Translations under genes and position numbers: made by a program
Source: RXIX01 sp003989075
GTDB lineage: Bacteria; Pseudomonadota; Gammaproteobacteria; Competibacterales; Competibacteraceae
Length of the DNA stretch: 11,103 nucleotides
Assembly (NCBI GenBank): GCA_029780415.1
Contig: JAKOYN010000049.1
Location: 1-11,103 of the forward strand
Reading direction: 5' to 3'
The notes under the pieces: model-generated
The model's database searches: none
The model's input: the letters and a program-made list of their open reading frames with translations, nothing else
What the model was told of the DNA's origin: nothing
Shown: one piece after another, positions 7,210 to 11,103 of the stretch
How the letters are laid out: every line of letters starts with the position of its first letter
Numbering within the stretch: the stretch's first letter is position 1

Positions 7210-8190
7210 ATGGACATCGACCTGATTCTCTCCAATTTTCTCAACCCCCCGATCCTGTTCTTCTTCCTGGGCATGCTGGCGGTCTTCCTGCATTCCGATC
7301 TGGAAATACCGCAGCCCATTGCCAAATTTCTATCGCTGTATCTGCTCCTGGCGATCGGCTTCAAGGGTGGCGTGAGCCTGTATCAAAGCGGGATCAATTA
7401 CCAGGTTGCCGTTACCATTGCCCTGGCCATGCTGATGGCTTCAGTTGTACCCCTGTATAGTTTTTTCATTCTGCGGTGGCGACTGGGCGTGGCAGATGCG
7501 GCGGCCATCGCCGCCACCTATGGCTCGATCAGTGCAGTGACCTTCATCACCGCCACCTCGCTGTTGACCAAGCTGGACATCGATTATGGGGGCCATCTGG
7601 TGGCGGCCATGGCCTTGATGGAATCGCCGGCCATCATCATCGGCGTACTGTTCTACCGGCTGTTTCGGACCGACGATCAGGGCAAGGACAAAAGCGAATT
7701 TTCCTGGTCGGAACTGTTGCGCGACGCGTTTTTCAATGGCTCAGTGCTGCTGCTGATAGGCAGTCTAGCGATCGGTGCAATGACCGGGGAATCCGGCAAG
7801 CAGGCGCTACAACCGTTCACTGGCGATCTGTTCAAGGGTTTGCTTGCTTTCTTCCTGCTCGACATGGGCCTGGTGGCAGCACGGCGCTTGCGGGATTTGC
7901 GCAAGGCCGGGATTTTTCTGGTGTCCTTCGGCATCCTGGTCCCACTGCTCAACGCCGCGCTGGGATTGGGCGTAGCGTACTGGGCGGGGTTGCCGCTCGG
8001 CGATGCTTTCCTGTTTGTCGTACTCTGCGCCAGCGCCTCCTACATCGCAGTCCCGGCAGCGGTGCGACTGGCGATCCCGGAAGCCAATCCCAGCCTGTAC
8101 GTCCCGATGTCGCTGGCGATCACCTTCCCATTCAACATCATTGTCGGCCTGCCGCTCTATTTGCAGGCCATCAATCATCTGTGGAGGTAA
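7210..8190 (+). CDS. sbtA: SbtA-type sodium-dependent bicarbonate transporter
   Basis: A 326-residue inner-membrane protein of the SbtA family, which imports bicarbonate with Na+ to feed carbon fixation or other carboxylation. It shows about ten hydrophobic segments in two similar halves: the first begins LSNFLNPPILFFFLGMLAVF, and the second includes LFKGLLAFFLLDMGLVAARR. A polar linker around residues 155-175 (RLFRTDDQGKDKSEFSW) separates the halves, as in the family. Family-like stretches include AIAATYGSISAVTFITA and ASYIAVPAAVRLAIPEANPS. No convincing ribosome site precedes the ATG at 7210. The gene ends 3 nt before the PII-like gene, whose strong ribosome site overlaps the sbtA stop. It sits between urease maturation and urea import genes, which suggests a shared carbon and nitrogen role (inference). 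Confidence 0.92.
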   Translation: MDIDLILSNFLNPPILFFFLGMLAVFLHSDLEIPQPIAKFLSLYLLLAIGFKGGVSLYQSGINYQVAVTIALAMLMASVVPLYSFFILRWRLGVADAAAIAATYGSISAVTFITATSLLTKLDIDYGGHLVAAMALMESPAIIIGVLFYRLFRTDDQGKDKSEFSWSELLRDAFFNGSVLLLIGSLAIGAMTGESGKQALQPFTGDLFKGLLAFFLLDMGLVAARRLRDLRKAGIFLVSFGILVPLLNAALGLGVAYWAGLPLGDAFLFVVLCASASYIAVPAAVRLAIPEANPSLYVPMSLAITFPFNIIVGLPLYLQAINHLWR

Positions 8191-8193
8191 ATT

Positions 8194-8487
8194 ATGCATC
8201 CGATCAAACGCGTCGAGATCGTCATCGACTCCCTCGAACTGCACAAGATTCTGAATATTCTTGATAAATCAGGAATATCCGGCTACACGGTGATCCGGGA
8301 TGCCACCGGAATAGGCGACCGGGGCGCACGCATGGGCGATCAACTGTCCGACGTGCTCAAGAACAGTTACGTGCTCACCGCCTGTCCGGACGAACAGTTG
8401 CAGCCGCTGGTTGAGGCCATCCGACCACTGCTCAAGCGCTTCGGCGGCATCTGTCTGGTGTCGGACGCGCAGTGGATCATTCACTAG
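8194..8487 (+). CDS. sbtB: PII-family regulator of the SbtB/CPII type
   Basis: A 97-residue PII-fold protein expected to form a trimer that binds adenine nucleotides and regulates the neighbouring bicarbonate transporter. VEIVIDSLELHKILNILDKSGISGYTVI (residues 7-34) is the first PII repeat. The T-loop region (about 35-56, DATGIGDRGARMGDQ) resembles SbtB-type proteins and has no tyrosine at the GlnB uridylylation position. The classical B-loop TGxxGDGKIF is absent, replaced by RFGGICLVSDAQWIIH. The CGPxGC C-terminal loop of cyanobacterial SbtB is also absent, which brings it closer to the CPII proteins reported beside SbtA-like transporters in sulfur oxidisers. GGAGG at 8183-8187 lies 6 nt before the ATG, overlapping the sbtA stop, so the two are translationally coupled. 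A classical GlnB/GlnK role is unlikely. Confidence 0.87.
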   Translation: MHPIKRVEIVIDSLELHKILNILDKSGISGYTVIRDATGIGDRGARMGDQLSDVLKNSYVLTACPDEQLQPLVEAIRPLLKRFGGICLVSDAQWIIH

Positions 8488-8528
8488 GCGCAACTACCTA
8501 CTGTACCGATCAGGCAACATCATCCTGT

Positions 8529-8568
8529 GGTGATTGACTGCATGATCGAACGCGGCATCCGGTACTGA
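8529..8568 (+). pseudogene. Fragment of a ureG 3' end (direct repeat, copy 2)
   Basis: Positions 8529-8558 match ureG 7062-7091 at 27 of 30 bases without gaps. In the same reading frame they encode VIDCMIERGIRY and a TGA at 8566-8568, against VIDFIIERGML in ureG. One difference is silent and two change residues. After a short unmatched stretch, CTGAACC recurs around the stop codon at both places. No upstream ureG sequence is recognisable, so this is only a tail. It may be a displaced original ureG end left by insertion of the sbtAB segment, or the scar of a duplication; the direction is inferred, the match is seen. Confidence 0.65.
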
Positions 8569-8761
8569 ACCCGAGGCGGTGAACTGCTCCGGCGTGCGCC
8601 ACGCGATTGCATCAACGCCCTGTTTGCGGGCAAAAACCCAGTACACCGCTCCTTTTTTGCACCAAGATTTCGCTCCGGTCAGCATGACGGAGCATGATCA
8701 ACCCGCGTCGTGGCCGGAAAAACGCCCAACAGCGCAGACCAAAACCGCTGGTGCCGCGTTC

Positions 8762-8776
8762 TGGCACGCTCCTTGA
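8762..8776 (+). promoter_or_regulatory. Sigma-54-like promoter before urtA
   Basis: TGGCACG-CTCC-TTGA matches the sigma-54 consensus TGGCACG-N4-TTGC in spacing and in all bases except the -12 C, which is A here. GG-N10-G spacing is correct. It lies 61 bp before the urtA start, giving a leader of about 50 nt. Urea transporter operons in proteobacteria are often under nitrogen control, which fits. The -12 mismatch lowers confidence. Confidence 0.5.
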
Positions 8777-8837
8777 TGGAAACGCTTCCCAAGCCCGATT
8801 CCGGGCGAGTTCTCCACCACGACTCCGAGGGAAGCCT

Positions 8838-10130
8838 ATGAAGAAGACCCTGCCAAAGTTTCTCCCCTGGCTGGCGGCCGGCGCACTGGCGCTGGGCAGC
8901 ACGCTGGCCCAGGCCGCCGATACCATCAAGGTCGGCGTGCTGCACTCGCTGTCGGGCACCATGGCGATCAGCGAAACCACTCTGAAAGACACCGTGCTGA
9001 TGCTGGTGGACGCCCAGAACAAGAAGGGCGGCCTGCTGGGCAAGAAACTGGAAGCGGTAGTGGTCGATCCGGCCTCCAACTGGCCGCTGTTCGCCGAGAA
9101 GGCCCGTGAGCTGTTGCAGAAAGAGAAGGTGGCGGTGGTCTTTGGCTGCTGGACCTCGGTGTCGCGCAAGTCGGTGCTGCCGGTGTTCGAGGAGCTCAAT
9201 GGCATCCTGTTCTATCCGGTGCAGTACGAGGGTGAGGAATCGTCCAAGAACGTGTTCTACACCGGCGCCGCGCCTAATCAGCAGGCGATTCCGGCGGTGG
9301 ATTACCTGATGAAGGATCTCGCTGTCGAACGCTGGGTGCTGGCCGGCACTGATTACGTCTATCCGCGCACCACCAACAAGATTCTGGAAGCCTATCTCAA
9401 GGCCAAGGGCGTCAAGGACGAGGACATCATGATCAACTACACGCCATTCGGGCATTCCGACTGGCAGTCGATCGTGGCCGATATCAAGAAATTCGGTTCC
9501 GCCGGCAAGAAGACCGCCGTGGTCTCGACCATCAATGGCGACGCCAACGTACCGTTCTACAAGGAACTGGGTAATCAGGGCATTTCCGCCACCGATATCC
9601 CGGTGGTCGCCTTCTCGGTCGGCGAGGAAGAACTGTCCGGCATCGACACCAAGCCGCTGGTCGGGCACCTGGCTGCCTGGAACTATTTCATGAGCATCAA
9701 GAGCCCGGCCAATGATGCGTTCATCAAGGAATGGCACGCCTTCATCAAGGACAAGAAGCGCGTCACCAATGATCCCATGGAAGCAACCTTCATCGGCTTC
9801 AACATGTGGGTGAAGGCTGTCGAGAAGGTCAAGAGCACCAATACCGACAAGGTAATCGACGCCATGGTCGGCATCGAAACCCCCAACCTGACCGGTGGCG
9901 TAGCCAAGATGCTGCCCAACCATCACCTGACCAAGCCGGTGTTCATCGGCGAAATCCAGGCCGATGGCCAGTTCGACGTGGTGTGGAAGACCAAGGATCT
10001 GGTGCCGGGCGATGCCTGGTCGGATTTCCTGCCGGGCAGCAAGGACATCACGGCCGACTGGGCCGATCCCAAGATCAAGTGCGGCAACTACAACACTGTC
10101 ACCAAGAAGTGCTCGGGACAGAACTTCTAA
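8838..10130 (+). CDS. urtA: Urea ABC transporter substrate-binding protein UrtA
   Basis: A 430-residue periplasmic binding protein that captures urea for the UrtBCDE importer. The first 26 residues are a Sec signal peptide (MKKTLPKFLPWLAAGALALG and on) with likely cleavage at AQA/AD. The mature protein is a type-I periplasmic-binding fold with the near-invariant UrtA blocks IKVGVLHSLSGTMAISET, VVDPASNWPLFAEKARELL, VVFGCWTSVSRKSVLPVFEE and FYPVQYEGEESSKNVFYTGAA, which separate it from branched-chain amino acid and amide-binding relatives. The ATG at 8838 has GAGGGA just upstream and starts the signal peptide; the frame is open 48 codons further up but that extension has no ribosome site. urtB follows after 134 nt containing a strong hairpin. 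Confidence 0.96.
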   Translation: MKKTLPKFLPWLAAGALALGSTLAQAADTIKVGVLHSLSGTMAISETTLKDTVLMLVDAQNKKGGLLGKKLEAVVVDPASNWPLFAEKARELLQKEKVAVVFGCWTSVSRKSVLPVFEELNGILFYPVQYEGEESSKNVFYTGAAPNQQAIPAVDYLMKDLAVERWVLAGTDYVYPRTTNKILEAYLKAKGVKDEDIMINYTPFGHSDWQSIVADIKKFGSAGKKTAVVSTINGDANVPFYKELGNQGISATDIPVVAFSVGEEELSGIDTKPLVGHLAAWNYFMSIKSPANDAFIKEWHAFIKDKKRVTNDPMEATFIGFNMWVKAVEKVKSTNTDKVIDAMVGIETPNLTGGVAKMLPNHHLTKPVFIGEIQADGQFDVVWKTKDLVPGDAWSDFLPGSKDITADWADPKIKCGNYNTVTKKCSGQNF

Positions 10131-10187
10131 GTTCCGTCAACCGCGCCAAGACCTGAGCTGAAATACACGCTTTGCTGATCCTGCGCC

Positions 10188-10215
10188 CTCCTTCCTCCCT
10201 GTTGGGAGGAAGGAG
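10188..10215. repeat. Perfect 12-bp hairpin between urtA and urtB
   Basis: CTCCTTCCTCCC (10188-10199) pairs perfectly with GGGAGGAAGGAG (10204-10215) around a 4-nt loop (TGTT). There is no T run after it, so it is not a canonical terminator. Hairpins at this position commonly protect the upstream message or partly stop transcription so that the binding protein exceeds the permease; that role here is inference. Confidence 0.8.
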
Positions 10216-10264
10216 TGTCGCCCCGGCCCGTCCTTCTCCCCCTTGCCCACGAGAGGCATCGCCC

Positions 10265-11103
10265 ATGACCACCCGCACGTTGATTCGCGCCGGGCTCGGC
10301 GGTCTCGTCCTGTTGCTGCTGAGCCTGCTGGCACCGCTGCCGGTTCAGGCCGCTGATGACAATGCCCTGCGCGCAGCTCTCCCGACCTTGCGCACGGCTG
10401 GATTTACCGAAAAAGCCGCCCTGATTGAAAACCTGGTCCAGTTGCCACATCCCCGGGTTGTGCCGCTGCTTGCTGCCATGGCTGGCGGACGCCTGTATTA
10501 CCGCGCGGCAAATGATCAATTCGTCATCGCCCTGAACGATGCCGCTGAACCCGCTATTGAGGATGCGGTGACCGGCGCGGCGCTTGGCCAAGTGGATAAA
10601 CGCGACCTGGAGCGCATCAGCGCCAACAATCGCCTGCGGGCGCTGATTGAAAATCAGCTAGCCGGTCTGGGCCTGGCCAGCAGCGATCCAGTCCAGCGCA
10701 AGGCTGCGGTTGAAGCCTTCCTGCGCAACCCACAGACCGAGGGCGCGGCGCGACTGCGCGAGCGTCAACCGGTCGAAACCGATGAGAATATCCGCAAGCT
10801 GCTGACCGCGGCGCTGGCCCTGGTCGAGCTAGGCAACAGCGATGCCGCCATCCGCGCGCAGGCGGCCACCGCGCTCAGCGGCTGGACGCAGCCGGAAATT
10901 CGCGGCCGATTGATGCGCGCTGCGGCCGATGATGCCGATGTCCATGTGCGCGAAGCGGCGCAGAAGGCGCTGGCCAAGACCGAATTCCGCCTGCAACTGC
11001 TGAGCTGGGCGGAAACCCTGTTTTTCGGCCTGTCGCTGGGCTCTGTGCTGATCCTGGCCGCGATTGGCCTGGCGGTAACCTTCGGCGTGATGGGCGTGAT
11101 CAA
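10265..11103 (+). CDS. urtB: Urea ABC transporter permease UrtB, 3' end missing
   Basis: The first 279 residues of the UrtB permease, one of two membrane subunits of the urea importer. It starts with a hydrophobic signal-like segment ending PLPVQAADD near residue 30. A helical, HEAT-like soluble domain follows to about residue 240 (for instance RAQAATALSGWTQPEIRGRL and DVHVREAAQKALAKTEFR), an N-terminal extension characteristic of UrtB and absent from LivH-type permeases. The first core membrane helices begin at LLSWAETLFFGLSLGSVLIL and continue to the window edge. GAGAGG (10251-10256) lies 8 nt before the ATG at 10265. UrtB is usually about 520 residues, so nearly half is outside the window; urtC, urtD and urtE presumably follow. 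Confidence 0.93.
   Translation, partial: MTTRTLIRAGLGGLVLLLLSLLAPLPVQAADDNALRAALPTLRTAGFTEKAALIENLVQLPHPRVVPLLAAMAGGRLYYRAANDQFVIALNDAAEPAIEDAVTGAALGQVDKRDLERISANNRLRALIENQLAGLGLASSDPVQRKAAVEAFLRNPQTEGAARLRERQPVETDENIRKLLTAALALVELGNSDAAIRAQAATALSGWTQPEIRGRLMRAAADDADVHVREAAQKALAKTEFRLQLLSWAETLFFGLSLGSVLILAAIGLAVTFGVMGVI

Larger units (their letters stand above)
8488..8837. other. 350-bp spacer between sbtB and urtA
   Basis: No gene is supported here. The spacer holds the ureG 3'-end fragment (8529-8568), a 63-codon minus-strand open frame (8494-8685) with no ribosome site, and, near its right end, a sigma-54-like promoter (8762-8776). A single TGCACCA (8658-8664) about 100 bp upstream of that promoter resembles one half of an NtrC site, but its partner half is missing. 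The middle part (8569-8750) matches nothing I recognise. Confidence 0.6.

Noticed and set aside
8494..8685. 63-codon minus-strand open frame in the sbtB-urtA spacer
   Set aside because: No Shine-Dalgarno sequence, overlaps the plus-strand ureG remnant, and matches no family I recognise; kept only as an observation.
8658..8755. NtrC binding site formed by TGCACCA (8658) and TGGTGCC (8749)
   Set aside because: The arms are complementary but about 85 bp apart, whereas NtrC half-sites are only a few bases apart; at most isolated half-sites.
8679..9926. Long minus-strand open frame (415 codons) opposite urtA
   Set aside because: UrtA on the plus strand is unmistakable with a signal peptide and ribosome site; the opposite frame resembles no family and is a codon-bias shadow.

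Overview
The window is GC-rich, densely coded DNA that looks like a gammaproteobacterium with a redox or autotrophic lifestyle. The clues are a Tat-exported high-potential iron-sulfur protein (HiPIP), an SbtA/SbtB-type bicarbonate uptake pair, and urease maturation genes next to a urea ABC importer. HiPIPs and PII-like partners of bicarbonate transporters are best known from purple and colourless sulfur bacteria. The genus cannot be fixed from this stretch, and no rRNA, tRNA, CRISPR array, transposase or integrase is visible.

Layout. (1) 1-1811, minus strand: argE (acetylornithine deacetylase) followed after 12 nt by an AEC-family permease cut by the left edge. (2) 1979-4618, plus strand: a two-gene unit encoding a GNAT acetyltransferase fused to a C39-like cysteine peptidase, then a RimK-type ATP-grasp ligase with an N-terminal RLAN domain. 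Its product is not known to me, and it is the best candidate here for an under-described biosynthetic or peptide-modification system. A bidirectional terminator at 4682-4717 closes it. (3) 4735-5064, minus strand: the HiPIP gene. (4) 5290-7122, plus strand: ureE, ureF, ureG. (5) 7210-8487, plus strand: sbtA and an sbtB/CPII-like PII-family gene. (6) 8838 to the right edge, plus strand: urtA, then urtB running off the window.

How the genes may work together. UreE, UreF and UreG deliver nickel to urease, whose structural genes and ureD are not in this window. UrtAB belong to the high-affinity urea importer. Urea hydrolysis yields ammonia and inorganic carbon, so a regulated Na+/bicarbonate symporter placed between urease maturation and urea uptake suggests linked nitrogen and carbon supply. 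A sigma-54-like promoter lies before urtA, and a strong 12-bp hairpin separates urtA from urtB.

The most unexpected structural signal is a 30-nt direct repeat with 27 identities. The 3' end of ureG (7062-7091) is repeated after sbtB (8529-8558), where it still reads as a UreG-like C-terminus ending in a stop. The two copies bracket sbtAB, as if that pair had been inserted at, or duplicated with, the end of ureG.
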